64,000 nt of DNA from Campylobacter sp. LR291e (GCF_008633915.1 NZ_VJNV01000032.1:53249-117248), one strand, 5' to 3'; numbered from the stretch's first letter, positions 1-9,499 are shown. The notes: generated from the letters alone by a model not told the origin. Program-made: numbers and translations.

Positions 1-672
1 GTAGTACAATATGAAATCACCTTAAAAAACGCTCAAAAAGATTTAGGATATACCACTATCACCGCACCCATTGATGGAGTTATCATAAATGTAGCAGTTG
101 ATGAGGGACAAACTGTTAATGCTAGTCAAAACACGCCAACCATTGTTAGAATAGCAAATTTAGATATTATGGAAGTAAAAATGGAGATTGCAGAAGCAGA
201 TGTTGGTAAGATTAAAATAGGGGACGTGGTAAATTTCTCACTTTTAAGCGATCCTGATACAAAATACGAAGCAAACATAGCTTCAATAGACCCAGCAAAT
301 ACAGAAGTAAGTGATTCTACTTCTTCTACAAGTTCTTCAAGTTCAAGTTCTAGCTCATCTTCAACAGCAATTTATTACTATGCAAATTTTTTCGTACAAA
401 ACAATGATAATTTTTTACGCATAGGAATGAGTTTAGAAAATGAAATAGTAGTAAATAGCGTTAAAGATATTCTAGCTGTGCCTACTTATTTGATAAAAAA
501 TGATAGGGGTGGCTATTATGTTGATATTTTAGAAAATGGGGTAAGGACTAAAAAATATGTTACCCTTGGGGCAAAAGATTCTTTAAATACTCAAATTTTA
601 GAGGGGTTAAATGAGGGCGATAAGCTTATAATGTCCCTTGACGTAAGTGTGTCAAAACCTAGGGTAAGATAA
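1..672 (+). CDS. macA: MacA-type periplasmic adaptor of an ABC efflux pump (5' end missing)
   Basis: The reading frame is open from base 1, so the gene begins outside the window; 223 codons are visible. Its product is the membrane-fusion subunit that links the MacB ATPase/permease to an outer-membrane channel across the periplasm. The visible part starts in the second half of the lipoyl domain ([18 protein letters not shown]), followed by the beta-barrel domain ([19 protein letters not shown]) and the membrane-proximal domain near the C terminus ([13 protein letters not shown]). An almost pure serine/threonine stretch (about bases 313-368) interrupts the barrel region. Its stop overlaps the macB start by one base. 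Assignment rests on domain order and on macB and an outer-membrane factor following directly. I recall the C. jejuni equivalent as Cj0606. Confidence 0.88.
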   Translation, partial: VVQYEITLKNAQKDLGYTTITAPIDGVIINVAVDEGQTVNASQNTPTIVRIANLDIMEVKMEIAEADVGKIKIGDVVNFSLLSDPDTKYEANIASIDPANTEVSDSTSSTSSSSSSSSSSSTAIYYYANFFVQNNDNFLRIGMSLENEIVVNSVKDILAVPTYLIKNDRGGYYVDILENGVRTKKYVTLGAKDSLNTQILEGLNEGDKLIMSLDVSVSKPRVR

Positions 673-2597
673 TGATTCATTTAAAAGATATAAATAAAAC
701 CATAGGTCAAACAGCTATTTTAAGGGATATAAATTTACACATAGAAAAGGGTGAATTTGTAGCCATTATAGGACAAAGTGGAAGTGGAAAAACCACGCTT
801 TTAAATATAATAGGCACCCTTGATGAGCCAAGTTCGGGCAGTTTTATTTTTGATAAATATGAAGTTACCACGCTTAGCAAAGATGATAAAGCAAGGCTTA
901 GACGCGAAAAAATAGGCTTTATCTTTCAAAGATACAATCTTTTAAGCTTACTTAGTGCAAATGACAATGTATCCTTGCCTGCTGTTTATGCAGGAAAATC
1001 TACTTATGAGCGAGATGAAAGGGCTAAAAAGCTTTTAAATGACTTAGAATTAAACAATAAATATCTTTCAAAGCCAAATGAATTAAGCGGAGGTCAACAA
1101 CAAAGGGTTAGTATAGCTAGGGCGTTAATGAATGGTGGCGAACTTATCTTAGCAGACGAACCAACCGGTGCACTTGATAGTAAAAGTGGTATTATGGTGC
1201 TTGAAATTTTAAAAGAGTTAAATGATGAAGGTCATACCATTGTTTTAGTAACTCACGACCCACAAATTGCTAGTAGGGCAAAAAGAATCATAGAGATAAA
1301 GGATGGTAGAATTTTAAGCGATAGCAAGGGTGGTGAGTTAAAACAAAGACCTCAAGTTAAAAAAATGCCAATTGAAAAAAAGACTTTTTTATTGCTTAAA
1401 AATCAAGCTTTTGAATGCCTTAAAATTGCTTATTCTTCAATCATTGCTCATAAAATGCGTTCTTTGCTTACCATGCTTGGAATCATTATAGGGATTGCTT
1501 CTGTTGTATGCGTCGTAGCCCTTGGACTTGGTTCTCAAGAAAAGGTATTAGCCTCTATTGCAAGGCTTGGTACAAATACCATTGAGGTAAAAACAGGCCG
1601 TGGTTTTGGTGATACACGTTCAGATACAAAAAGGCTAAATTTAAGCGACTTAACCACGCTTCGTTCCTTACCTTACCTTGATGCAGTAGAAGCAACGGTT
1701 AGTTCAAGTGGCATAGTAACCTATAAAGAATTATCCTTAAATGCTAGTGGGCAAGGTGTTGGGATAAATGAATTTAGTATTAAGGGCTATACCTTTAGTG
1801 CAGGGCAATCTTTTTCTGAAAATGATTTAAAAACGAGTGCAAATGTAGCTGTGATTGATTATAACGCACATCAAAATTTATTTGCAAATGTAAATGCTAG
1901 GGATATTTTAGATAAAAATATTATCTTTTCTGGCAAGTCTTTTAGAATTATTGGCGTTTTGGAAAAAAATACTCAAAGAATGTTTGATGATAGCACGGTT
2001 CGCGTTTACATGCCTTATACTACTATGATGAATAAAATCACTGGTTCAAGCGAGTTAAAAGATATAAATACTAAGATAAAGGATGATGCAGACCCTATTT
2101 TAGCAGAACAAGCTATTATTAGAATTTTAGAGATTAAAAGAGGACAAAAGGATTTTTTTACTATAAATTCAAATAGCATAAAACAAGCTGTTGAAGAAAA
2201 TCAACAAACCCTAACCTTAATGATTACTTGTATAGCTATTATTTCTTTGATTGTCGGTGGAATAGGGGTTATGAATATTATGCTAGTATCAGTTAGCGAA
2301 AGGACTAGAGAGATTGGAATTCGCATGGCTATAGGGGCTAGAAAAGAAGATATTTTAATGCAATTTTTAATTGAGGCTGTTATGATTTGTGCTATAGGGG
2401 CAATTTTAGGCGTTATTTTATCAATAGGCGTTGTTTTTGCCTTTAATACCTTTAGCGAAAATTTCCCTATGATTTTATCAGCTACCTCTGTTATAATAGG
2501 GCTTTTAAGCTCCGTATTTATAGGCGTTATTTTTGGTTTTTTCCCTGCTAAAAATGCAGCAAATTTAAATCCAATAAGTGCCTTATCAAAGGAATAA
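672..2597 (+). CDS. macB: MacB-type ABC transporter, fused ATPase and permease
   Basis: This 641-residue protein has an N-terminal ABC ATPase: Walker A GQSGSGKT at residues 34-41, signature LSGGQ at 138-142, and Walker B LILADE followed by PTGALDS near 158-170. A single membrane segment follows at about 264-286, then a large periplasmic domain (about 290-510) and three C-terminal membrane segments of the FtsX type containing [15 protein letters not shown]. That order is the mechanotransmission architecture of MacB, which expels macrolides, peptides or lipids with MacA and a TolC-like channel. The ATG overlaps the adaptor stop (TAATG), implying translational coupling. The substrate cannot be read from sequence. 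Confidence 0.93.
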   Translation: MIHLKDINKTIGQTAILRDINLHIEKGEFVAIIGQSGSGKTTLLNIIGTLDEPSSGSFIFDKYEVTTLSKDDKARLRREKIGFIFQRYNLLSLLSANDNVSLPAVYAGKSTYERDERAKKLLNDLELNNKYLSKPNELSGGQQQRVSIARALMNGGELILADEPTGALDSKSGIMVLEILKELNDEGHTIVLVTHDPQIASRAKRIIEIKDGRILSDSKGGELKQRPQVKKMPIEKKTFLLLKNQAFECLKIAYSSIIAHKMRSLLTMLGIIIGIASVVCVVALGLGSQEKVLASIARLGTNTIEVKTGRGFGDTRSDTKRLNLSDLTTLRSLPYLDAVEATVSSSGIVTYKELSLNASGQGVGINEFSIKGYTFSAGQSFSENDLKTSANVAVIDYNAHQNLFANVNARDILDKNIIFSGKSFRIIGVLEKNTQRMFDDSTVRVYMPYTTMMNKITGSSELKDINTKIKDDADPILAEQAIIRILEIKRGQKDFFTINSNSIKQAVEENQQTLTLMITCIAIISLIVGGIGVMNIMLVSVSERTREIGIRMAIGARKEDILMQFLIEAVMICAIGAILGVILSIGVVFAFNTFSENFPMILSATSVIIGLLSSVFIGVIFGFFPAKNAANLNPISALSKE

Positions 2598-2598
2598 T

Positions 2599-3972
2599 AT
2601 GCAAAAATTATCTTTAATATTTTTACTTATATTTTTAAGTGCTTGTGGGGTAAAGCTTACAAAGATTGAAGAAAAAACCATTACAAGAGATGAATTTAAC
2701 GACTTAAATATAAGCAGGACCTGGTGGAAAGCCTATAACAATGAAAAAATAAATGAATTTATGACTTATATTTTAGCAAATAATTCTGATATAAATGTGG
2801 CTAGAACTACGCTTTTAACGATGATAGCAAATGCAAATTTAATTGATTATGATATGTATCCAACATTAAGTGCAAATTTTGGAATTTCTAAGAGTAAAAA
2901 TTTAAATACAGGCATTACAAATTCAAGGGTTATTTCAAATAATTTAAATTTAAGTTATGAACTTGATATTTATGGCAAAATAGTCGATGAAACTAAGGCA
3001 GCTGAATTTAATGCAATAGCTAGTGCTTATGATTTAGAAAATTTAAAACTAAGTATTTTAAATTCGGCTATTAATGGAATTTTTGAACTTGCTTATTTTA
3101 ACGATGTAGATATTTTATTAAAAGATTATGTTGCAAATTTAGAACAAATGCGCAAGCTGTATGTTTTAAAATACGAACTTGGCAAGGTAGAAGAATTAGA
3201 ACTTTTAAGCGTAGAACAAAGTCTTTTAAATGCTAAGCAAAATTTATTAAGCAACGAACAAAATAAAAACACCTTGATAAAGACCTTAAAAGATTTAATA
3301 GGAGATGAAAGTGGTTTTTCTTACATAGAATATTTTTCAAGTCTTTCTTTAAAGGATTTTGTAGAATTAAAGCCAAATTATGACTTGCCCTTAAATTTCT
3401 TTTCATATCGCCCGGACGTAAAATCAAAAATTCATAATCTTTACTCAGCTTTTAAGGATTATACCAGCGTTCAAAAGTCTATTTTGCCAAGCATTAGCTT
3501 AAGTGGTGGTTTAAGTGGGAGCGATGAGAGCTTAAAAAATAGCTTTAAATTTGAGGTTTTAAGTGGGAGTATTTTAATAAATTTGCCTTTTTTAGATTAT
3601 GGCAGGGTGCGTCAAAATATTAAAATTTCACAATTTGCCTACGAGACCTTATTATTTGAATATGTTCAAATTTTACAAAGTGCTATAAATGAGTTTTGGT
3701 TAAATACAAAGGATTATCAAAGCTATATTGCCCTTTATGCAAATTTGCAAGACATTTATACTAAACAAGAACAAATCACTAACTCATATTATCAAAAATA
3801 CAGCCTTGGAAAAAGTGAGTTAAAGGATTATTTAGACGCAAACAATAGCTTAAATTCAACAGCACAAGAATTACTTCGTTCTCGTTATAATCTTTTATCA
3901 ACAATCAATAGCTATTATCAAATAACCACTATTGAATATGAAAATATAGGCATTAGCGAGTTAGAACGATAA
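2599..3972 (+). CDS. TolC/OprM-family outer-membrane efflux lipoprotein
   Basis: The product is the outer-membrane channel of the tripartite pump encoded with macA and macB. The start at 2599 is preferred over an in-frame codon at 2578 because it follows an AAGGA site at 2589-2592 and opens directly into a lipoprotein signal, MQKLSLIFLLIFLSAC, with Cys16 as the lipidated residue. The remaining 440 residues contain the two long helical hairpins typical of the family, with NLSYELDIYGKI and LPFLDYGRVRQNI marking the two beta-strand repeats. Length (457 residues) is normal for OprM/CmeC-type proteins. It starts two bases after the macB stop, so the three genes form one operon. Confidence 0.88.
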   Translation: MQKLSLIFLLIFLSACGVKLTKIEEKTITRDEFNDLNISRTWWKAYNNEKINEFMTYILANNSDINVARTTLLTMIANANLIDYDMYPTLSANFGISKSKNLNTGITNSRVISNNLNLSYELDIYGKIVDETKAAEFNAIASAYDLENLKLSILNSAINGIFELAYFNDVDILLKDYVANLEQMRKLYVLKYELGKVEELELLSVEQSLLNAKQNLLSNEQNKNTLIKTLKDLIGDESGFSYIEYFSSLSLKDFVELKPNYDLPLNFFSYRPDVKSKIHNLYSAFKDYTSVQKSILPSISLSGGLSGSDESLKNSFKFEVLSGSILINLPFLDYGRVRQNIKISQFAYETLLFEYVQILQSAINEFWLNTKDYQSYIALYANLQDIYTKQEQITNSYYQKYSLGKSELKDYLDANNSLNSTAQELLRSRYNLLSTINSYYQITTIEYENIGISELER

Positions 3973-4034
3973 ATTTAAATAAGATTAAAATTTTTAAGCT
4001 AAAATAAGTTTTTATTACACTTTCAAGGTTAGAA

Positions 4035-4796
4035 ATGCAAGATATTTTAAAGATAGGAAAATTTGAATTTTCTTCTCGTTTTATATTAGGTTCTGGTAAA
4101 TTTTCTTTAAATTTAATACAATCAGCCATTGAAGAGGCCGGGGTTGAAATTATAACCTTGGCTTTACGCCGTGCAAATGGTAGCAAGATAGCTAATATTT
4201 TAGATTTTATCCCAAAAAATATTACCCTTTTGCCAAATACTTCAGGGGCTAGAAATGCAGAAGAGGCCTTGCGTTTAGCAAGACTTTCAAGGGAGCTTGG
4301 TTGTGGTGAGCTTATAAAGATAGAGATTATTAATGATAGCAAGTATTTATTGCCTGATAATTATGAAACTATAAAGGCAGTTGAGTTATTAGCAAAGGAT
4401 GGCTTTACGCCCTTGCCTTATATGAGTGCTGATTTATACGCTGCTAGAAGTATGCAAGATGCAGGGGCAGCTGCTATTATGCCCTTAGCAGCGCCAATAG
4501 GTAGCAATAAGGGACTTTGTGCTAAGGAATTTATCCAAATTTTATTAAATGAGATTGATTTACCTATAATAGTTGATGCAGGTATTGGAAACCCTGCACA
4601 AGCTTGTGAGGCTATGCAAATGGGGGTAAGTGCTATTATGGCAAATACTGCCATTGCAGAGGCTAATAATATAGCATGCATGGCAAAGGCCTTTGCCTTA
4701 GGGGTTAGGGCAGGTAGACTTGCTTATTTATCAGGTCTTGCTAGTATAAATAATGCAAGACCTAGTTCGCCAGTTACAGGCTTTTTAAGAGATTAA
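4035..4796 (+). CDS. thiG: Thiazole synthase ThiG
   Basis: ThiG condenses 1-deoxyxylulose 5-phosphate, dehydroglycine and ThiS-thiocarboxylate into the thiazole ring of thiamine. The 253-residue protein has the family hallmarks: FILGSGKF at the N terminus, LLPNTSGARNAEEA, the Schiff-base lysine in the strand GELIKIEI, and phosphate-binding loops PLAAPIGS, DAGIGNPA and MANTAIA. Length is normal. The gene stands alone: no thiS, thiF, thiH or thiO lies nearby, unlike the thiSFGH cluster I recall in C. jejuni. It follows the efflux operon after 62 bp and abuts cmoB, whose ATG begins at the next base. I see no TPP riboswitch in the short upstream gap. Confidence 0.93.
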   Translation: MQDILKIGKFEFSSRFILGSGKFSLNLIQSAIEEAGVEIITLALRRANGSKIANILDFIPKNITLLPNTSGARNAEEALRLARLSRELGCGELIKIEIINDSKYLLPDNYETIKAVELLAKDGFTPLPYMSADLYAARSMQDAGAAAIMPLAAPIGSNKGLCAKEFIQILLNEIDLPIIVDAGIGNPAQACEAMQMGVSAIMANTAIAEANNIACMAKAFALGVRAGRLAYLSGLASINNARPSSPVTGFLRD

Positions 4797-5660
4797 ATGC
4801 TTGAAAATCAATTATTAAAATCTCCACTTTTTAAAAGAATTCAAGCCTTAAAAGAATGCGATTTAAATGCTAAATTTAGTCTTAGTAAAAACGTTGATAT
4901 AGCTATTAATAAAGATAAGGACAAAGAAATTTTAGATTTAGCTAAGGAATTAAAGCCTTGGCGAAAAGGACCCTTTAAAATAGGTGATTTGTTTATAGAT
5001 AGCGAGTGGCAAAGTTTTATTAAATTTGATATTTTAAGACCATATTTAGATATTTTAAAGGATAAAAATGTAGCTGATATAGGTTGCAATAATGGCTATT
5101 ATATGTTTAAAATGCTTGAATTTAACCCAAAAAGCATAACCGGCTTTGACCCAAGCATTAAATATCGCTTACAATTTGAGTTAATAAATTCCTTAATTAA
5201 AACAGATATCAAATACGAGCTTTTAGGTGTTGAAAATTTACCAAGTTATGAAAAAAAATTTGATATTATCTTTTGTTTAGGCGTGATTTATCACAGAAGC
5301 GACCCTATAAAAATGTTAAAGGATTTAAAAAAAGGCTTAAACGATAAAGGAGTAGTGTTTTTAGATACTATGTATATAGATGATGAAAGAGAGGTTGCAC
5401 TAATTCCTAGAAAAACTTATTCAAAAATATCAAATATTTATTTCATTCCGTCGATATTAGCTTTAAGAAATTGGTGCGAACGGGCTGGTTTTGTAGACTT
5501 TGAAATTCTTGCAAAAAAGGCAACTAGCACTGATGAACAACGTAAAACGCAGTGGATTGATTCTTATTCTTTGGGTGATTTTTTAGATCCAAATGATAGC
5601 AGTTTAACTTTCGAGGGTTATGAGAGTCCAAAACGTGTTTATGTTAAATTAAAGGTTTAA
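4797..5660 (+). CDS. cmoB: tRNA U34 carboxymethyltransferase CmoB
   Basis: CmoB uses carboxy-S-adenosylmethionine to convert 5-hydroxyuridine at the tRNA wobble position to 5-oxyacetyluridine, widening decoding. The 287-residue protein carries the characteristic LKPWRKGPFKIGDLFIDSEW segment (about 60-80), the cofactor-binding motif VADIGCNNGYYMFKM (about 93-107), and the CmoB signature LGVIYHRSDPIKML. The C terminus TQWIDSYSLGDFLDPND is also typical. Its ATG immediately follows the thiG stop, so the two are probably co-transcribed although functionally unrelated. The cj0977-like gene follows after 2 bp, the same order as I recall for C. jejuni Cj0976-Cj0977. Confidence 0.92.
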   Translation: MLENQLLKSPLFKRIQALKECDLNAKFSLSKNVDIAINKDKDKEILDLAKELKPWRKGPFKIGDLFIDSEWQSFIKFDILRPYLDILKDKNVADIGCNNGYYMFKMLEFNPKSITGFDPSIKYRLQFELINSLIKTDIKYELLGVENLPSYEKKFDIIFCLGVIYHRSDPIKMLKDLKKGLNDKGVVFLDTMYIDDEREVALIPRKTYSKISNIYFIPSILALRNWCERAGFVDFEILAKKATSTDEQRKTQWIDSYSLGDFLDPNDSSLTFEGYESPKRVYVKLKV

Positions 5661-5662
5661 AT

Positions 5663-6238
5663 ATGGCAAAAAAAGAACAAAACTACGAAGAATTCGCCCA
5701 GCTTGAGGAATTTGCTACGCAAGAAGATATAACCCGTGTTAAATCTGAGCTTTTAGTATGTCCTGAGTTAAATACAGCAGTTAGTGGTACTATAATAGAA
5801 CTTTCAAAAAATCACGCAAAATCCGTACTTATAACTGCCCCTGATATGATAGTAGATGACCAAGGCTTAGTTTTTGATGGTTATATCTTTGCAGCGGCCA
5901 ATTATGTAGCACAAGCAGCTATTAATAAAGAGTATTCTGTTTTAATCGGTTCTCGTTGCTTTTTTTATGCACCTTTAAAACTTGGAGACGTACTTGAACT
6001 TGAAGCCCATGCACTTTTTGATGAAACTTCTAAAAAAAGAGATGTTAGAGTGGTTGGACATGTTAAGGAGATAAAGGTTTTTGAATCTACCTTGCAAATT
6101 GTAGTAACTGATGAGCATATATTTAGGCTTAAAAGACCACCTTCAACTACAAATGCTAAATCAGAAGAAGAAGCAGCTGAAACCATTGCTGTTAATACTG
6201 GCGTTATGCCAAATATGCCAGGGGCTAAGGTTAATTAA
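5663..6238 (+). CDS. Cj0977-like hotdog-fold virulence-associated protein
   Basis: This 191-residue protein has a C-terminal hotdog-like region (LVFDGYIFAAANYVAQAAIN through VVGHVKEIKVFESTLQIVVTD) resembling FapR/PaaI thioesterase folds. In C. jejuni the homologue Cj0977 is a cytoplasmic protein needed for invasion and regulated with flagellar genes by sigma-28; I transfer that role by similarity and by the shared position after cmoB. I could not find a clear sigma-28 -10 box (CGATWT) in the last 60 bp of cmoB, so its regulation here is open. The acyl ligand and catalytic activity are unknown. The 3' end overlaps the converging lipoprotein gene by 8 bp. Confidence 0.8.
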   Translation: MAKKEQNYEEFAQLEEFATQEDITRVKSELLVCPELNTAVSGTIIELSKNHAKSVLITAPDMIVDDQGLVFDGYIFAAANYVAQAAINKEYSVLIGSRCFFYAPLKLGDVLELEAHALFDETSKKRDVRVVGHVKEIKVFESTLQIVVTDEHIFRLKRPPSTTNAKSEEEAAETIAVNTGVMPNMPGAKVN

Positions 6239-6443
6239 GCTTTTTTCTAACCTCGCTTGGTGTTTGTGGGATATCTATCCAATTTTCAGGGCAATCCTTA
6301 TGATAGGTCCCACTTGCATCATAATACTCCACACAATCACTATAATAACGATTTCCTATCCCTCTTTCATTTACAAAACATGCACTAAAACTTAGCATTA
6401 TTGTGATAATTAAGCTTATTTTTAAAAGTATCTTATAAAGCAT
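6231..6443 (-). CDS. Small lipoprotein (Cj0978c-like), function unknown
   Basis: The 70-residue product has an N-terminal hydrophobic signal ending in a lipobox, TIMLSFSAC, so the mature protein would be about 48 residues attached to a membrane through the cysteine. The mature part is polar and holds two further cysteines (SDCVEYYDASG and DCPENW). I do not recognise a domain. Position between a Cj0977-like gene and a nuclease gene matches the small lipoprotein Cj0978c in C. jejuni. It converges on the upstream gene with an 8-bp overlap of the two stop ends. A purine-rich GGTTAAAAAT lies just before the ATG. Confidence 0.75.
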   Translation of the reverse strand: MLYKILLKISLIITIMLSFSACFVNERGIGNRYYSDCVEYYDASGTYHKDCPENWIDIPQTPSEVRKKLN

Positions 6444-6507
6444 TTTTAACCTTTTTTATTTTTGAAATCTTAGCATTATTTAATTAATAAATTTTTATAA
6501 TTTTTAC

Positions 6508-6538
6508 TTGACTTATAGCTAGTATTAAGTTTTATAAT
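6508..6538 (+). promoter_or_regulatory. Sigma-70-type promoter for the acetyltransferase gene
   Basis: TTGACT at 6508-6513 and a perfect TATAAT at 6533-6538 are separated by 19 bp. The start codon lies 22 bp after the -10 box, with AAAAGGAG between them. A recognisable -35 box is unusual for this genus. The spacer is two bases longer than ideal. Confidence 0.6.
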
Positions 6539-6560
6539 TTCAATTTTAAAAGGAGAAAAA

Positions 6561-7160
6561 ATGAACTCATATAGCAAAAGAAATTCCCCAAGTAAAAGTA
6601 CTAACCGTGATATTTTTATACGCGACATAGAAGGTGAGTTAATCGATACAAAAACTAAGGAATTTGAAAAGATTAGAGATATTATTTTAGAAACTGCAAG
6701 GCTTACAAATGAGCTAAATAATGGCAATCATAGCGAAGAAAAAATAAGAGAACTTTTTAGTAAAATCATAGGAAAAGAAGTTGATAGCAGTGCGTGGATA
6801 ATCCCTCCTTTTTATGTAGATTATGGTAAAAATATTAGCATAGGTAAGAATTTTTTTATGAATCAGTGTTGTACCTTTATGGATAGGGGTGGCATTAGTA
6901 TAGGAGATGACGTTCTTATCGGTCCAAAATGCAATATCGTTACCATAAATCACGATATTAACCCTTATAATCGCCACTCTACTTTTAATAAGCCCATTGT
7001 CATAGGCAATAGAGTATGGCTTGGGGTTAATGTTACCATTTGTCCAAATGTGACAATAGGGGATAATTCTATAATTGCTGCAGGAAGCGTGGTGACAAAG
7101 GACGTGCCTGAAAATGTGATTGTGGCTGGAAATCCTGCAAGGATTATAAAGCAAATTTGA
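6561..7160 (+). CDS. Hexapeptide-repeat O-acetyltransferase (maltose/galactoside/NodL type)
   Basis: The 199-residue protein has a left-handed beta-helix of hexapeptide repeats from about residue 88 to 190 ([47 protein letters not shown]) ending in [11 protein letters not shown], the usual C terminus of the family. The conserved NHDI histidine of the active site is present. The N-terminal 75 residues are helical, as in maltose/galactoside acetyltransferases, preceded by a polar Ser/Lys-rich extension. Such enzymes move acetyl from acetyl-CoA to a sugar hydroxyl; the acceptor is unknown. It has its own promoter and is inserted between genes that I recall as adjacent in C. jejuni (Cj0978c and Cj0979c), suggesting a local gain. 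Confidence 0.85.
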   Translation: MNSYSKRNSPSKSTNRDIFIRDIEGELIDTKTKEFEKIRDIILETARLTNELNNGNHSEEKIRELFSKIIGKEVDSSAWIIPPFYVDYGKNISIGKNFFMNQCCTFMDRGGISIGDDVLIGPKCNIVTINHDINPYNRHSTFNKPIVIGNRVWLGVNVTICPNVTIGDNSIIAAGSVVTKDVPENVIVAGNPARIIKQI

Positions 7161-7700
7161 TTAATTTTTCTTAATTAAGTTATTTTTTTTACGCCATTCA
7201 TAAGGACTTACAGGGTTTTTATCTGCCCAAAGTCCTAATTTATTTTCCTTTGCGATTTTTTCATCATCCTTATAAATATCGCTGTAATAAATATAGGCAT
7301 GGGCGTATCCAAATCTAACCATTTTTTTATTAATATCTTCATTATTAAGCTTAATAATGGCTAAAATTCTATTGTATTTATCCTTATCTTTTTTAAATAC
7401 TTCAACTTGCTTTTTATCTATCAAAGAACTTAAAAAAAGCTTTGATTCTTCCCCAAATTCTTGTTTTAACTCGGGTGCATCAATGCCAAAAAAGCGAATC
7501 TTGCTTTTTTCATTTTGATATGAAATTTCAATGGTATCACCATCAATAACCCTTAAAACTTGGGCACTAAAATGCTCACCTTCTTGGCTAAATTCTTGCA
7601 TTAAAAATAAGGCTAGACTTATTATTAATAGTATGAAAAGCTGTTTTGGATTGCTTAAAAGTCTTCTTAAATTTAGTATATTTTTTCTTGTTATTCTCAT
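7161..7700 (-). CDS. Membrane-anchored thermonuclease-family (SNase) endonuclease
   Basis: The start at 7700 is an ATG preceded by TTAGG; the longer frame would need a TTG at 7742 inside the divergent gene's promoter region. The 179-residue product has an N-terminal anchor or uncleaved signal (LFILLIISLALFLM), then a staphylococcal-nuclease domain with VLRVIDGDTIEI, IRFFGIDAPELKQ, DKYNRILAII and the C-terminal GLWAD. The catalytic Asp, Arg and Glu positions look intact. Its C. jejuni counterpart in this position (Cj0979c) is described as a secreted nuclease, so it probably degrades extracellular or periplasmic DNA. It converges on the acetyltransferase gene with no gap and diverges from the dipeptidase gene. 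Confidence 0.87.
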   Translation of the reverse strand: MRITRKNILNLRRLLSNPKQLFILLIISLALFLMQEFSQEGEHFSAQVLRVIDGDTIEISYQNEKSKIRFFGIDAPELKQEFGEESKLFLSSLIDKKQVEVFKKDKDKYNRILAIIKLNNEDINKKMVRFGYAHAYIYYSDIYKDDEKIAKENKLGLWADKNPVSPYEWRKKNNLIKKN

Positions 7701-7752
7701 TGTATGCCTAAAATTCATTAAAATATGCCATAATTTTAACAAAGGAGTATAA

Positions 7753-9018
7753 ATGAAAGAAGTTTTAGAAAATTTTGAAAAAATTAGTCAGATTCCTCAT
7801 TGCAGTTTTGAAACTGAAAAACTAAGGGATTTTTTAATAGAATTTGCAAAAGATAAAAATTGCATTGTAAAAAGTGATAAGGCTGGAAATATCCATTGTA
7901 TTAAAGGGGAGCCTAAAATTTGTTTGCAAAGTCATTATGATATGGTTTGTATGGGGGAAGCCCCAAATATAAAACTTTATGAAGAAAATGGCTTTTTAAA
8001 GGCTAAAAACTCATCATTAGGAGCAGATAACGGCATAGGAGTAGCTATTATTATGCAGGTTATGAGTGAGTTTGATAATTTTGAGTGTTTGCTTACAAAT
8101 AACGAAGAAGTAGGACTTCTTGGGGCTAAGAATTTAGAGCTTAAACTTCATTCAAAAATGCTTTTAAATTTAGACCACGAAGATGAAAAAGATATTATAG
8201 TAAGTTGTGCTGGAGGTCTTGATATAGATACTAGTTTGAAAGTTCATTTTAAAAAAAGTTGCGGTTATGTTTATGAGCTAAACGCAAGGAATTTTAAGGG
8301 TGGGCATTCTGGCATTGATATTGTAGAAAATCGTAAAAATTCCATTAAAGAAATGGCTAAATTTATAGCCTTAAATAGTGGCGAAATAATTAAATTTAAT
8401 GGCGGGGAAAGGATAAATTCTATAGCAAAAAATGCCAGGGTATTAGTTTTATTTAAAGAAAAGATTAAAGAAAATGAGTTTATAGAACTTAAATTCAAGG
8501 GTAAAAAATGCGTAAGGGTTGTAAAAGAAAGTAAGTTTTTACTAAATATCATAAATTCCTTTTCTCAAGGGGTTAGGTCTTATAATAAAAATTTAAACAT
8601 AGTTGAAAGCAGTATAAATTTATCCCTTTTAAAAATGAAAAAAAAGGTGGTTAAATTTAGCCTTTTTGCCAGGTCAAATAATTTAGAAGCCTTGAAAAAT
8701 TTGGAATTTGAAACAAAGGCTCATTTTAATGATTTTAAAATAAAAACTTATAATTTTTACGCACCTTGGCAGGGTGGGGAAAATGAACTTAGTAAAATGT
8801 TATTAGATGAGCTTAAAAAAGAGATTAAAGAGGCTAGAATTTCAGCAATCCATGCTGGTTTGGAATGTGGCATAATAGAACAAAAACAAGATTTAATCTG
8901 TGCTTGTATAGGACCAAATATTTATAATCCTCATTCAACGGATGAAAGGTGTGAGTTAGCCTCTATTGAACGCATTAAAAGGGCGGTGTTTTCTTTGCTT
9001 AAAAGGATTTATTCTTAA
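7753..9018 (+). CDS. pepD: M20-family aminoacyl-histidine dipeptidase (PepD-like, Cj0980-like)
   Basis: This 421-residue cytoplasmic metallopeptidase has the zinc-binding motifs of the M20 family in order: QSHYDMVCMG (about 56-65), SSLGADNGIGVA with the bridging aspartate (about 90-101), NNEEVGLLGA with the general-base glutamate (about 116-125), NLDHED (about 139-144) and HAGLECGI near residue 370. The insert at about 180-290 is the dimerisation (lid) domain. It hydrolyses small dipeptides such as Xaa-His, probably for peptide-based nutrition. Length is slightly shorter than the E. coli enzyme (485). An AAAGGAG site precedes the ATG. Confidence 0.87.
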   Translation: MKEVLENFEKISQIPHCSFETEKLRDFLIEFAKDKNCIVKSDKAGNIHCIKGEPKICLQSHYDMVCMGEAPNIKLYEENGFLKAKNSSLGADNGIGVAIIMQVMSEFDNFECLLTNNEEVGLLGAKNLELKLHSKMLLNLDHEDEKDIIVSCAGGLDIDTSLKVHFKKSCGYVYELNARNFKGGHSGIDIVENRKNSIKEMAKFIALNSGEIIKFNGGERINSIAKNARVLVLFKEKIKENEFIELKFKGKKCVRVVKESKFLLNIINSFSQGVRSYNKNLNIVESSINLSLLKMKKKVVKFSLFARSNNLEALKNLEFETKAHFNDFKIKTYNFYAPWQGGENELSKMLLDELKKEIKEARISAIHAGLECGIIEQKQDLICACIGPNIYNPHSTDERCELASIERIKRAVFSLLKRIYS

Positions 9019-9077
9019 ATTCCTTTCTCCCCCTTGTCATCATAAAGCTTTGTTCAAAAAATATTAATAAAGTTATA

Positions 9078-9491
9078 CTAATGTCTGGCAAGGGATATAC
9101 TAACAAAGATTGTAGTAAAAAACTCATCAAAAAAAAGCGTTAAAAATTTGTTTTTTAATTCTATGTTTTCAGTTCTAGTAAAGGATATGAAATTTAAAAT
9201 TGCCTTATAAGCATAAATTCCTGGAATCATAGGGATTAAGGCAGGAAAGGCAATAATTTCAGCAGGTGTTTTTGAAAGCTTTGCAAGCAAAATTCCTAAA
9301 CAACCTATACAAAAAGATGCTATAAAGGTGGCAATTGCTATGTTATTTATGCCAAAATTTAGCAAAGAAAAACGCAAAACATAGGCTATGGCTGCTAGGA
9401 TTGCTGATAAAATCAATGTTTTTAAGGGAGAATTACAAGCATAGGCAAAGCCAAAACCCACAATGGCTGCAAAACATATATCTTTTAACAA
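9078..9491 (-). CDS. ThrE_2-type (DUF3815) subunit of threonine/serine exporter
   Basis: The 137-residue protein has four or five hydrophobic segments and the family motif FPALIPMIPGIYAYKAI near residue 85. It matches the short C-terminal half of ThrE-type amino-acid exporters, which in many bacteria is a separate small gene next to the larger half. Here it sits 8 bp downstream of the larger-half gene, reading the same way, and appears intact although the partner is frameshifted. If the partner is truly inactive this subunit would be an orphan. The substrate (threonine, serine or another small molecule) is inferred from the family only. Confidence 0.78.
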   Translation of the reverse strand: MLKDICFAAIVGFGFAYACNSPLKTLILSAILAAIAYVLRFSLLNFGINNIAIATFIASFCIGCLGILLAKLSKTPAEIIAFPALIPMIPGIYAYKAILNFISFTRTENIELKNKFLTLFFDEFFTTIFVSISLARH

Positions 9492-9499
9492 TATTTCTA

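Noticed and set aside
3973..4034. TPP riboswitch before thiG
   Set aside because: The gap is only 62 bp and lacks the CTGAGA and ACC-TGATC type conserved elements.
7701..7742. N-terminal extension of the nuclease gene
   Set aside because: It needs a TTG start without a ribosome site and would cover the promoter of the divergent dipeptidase gene.
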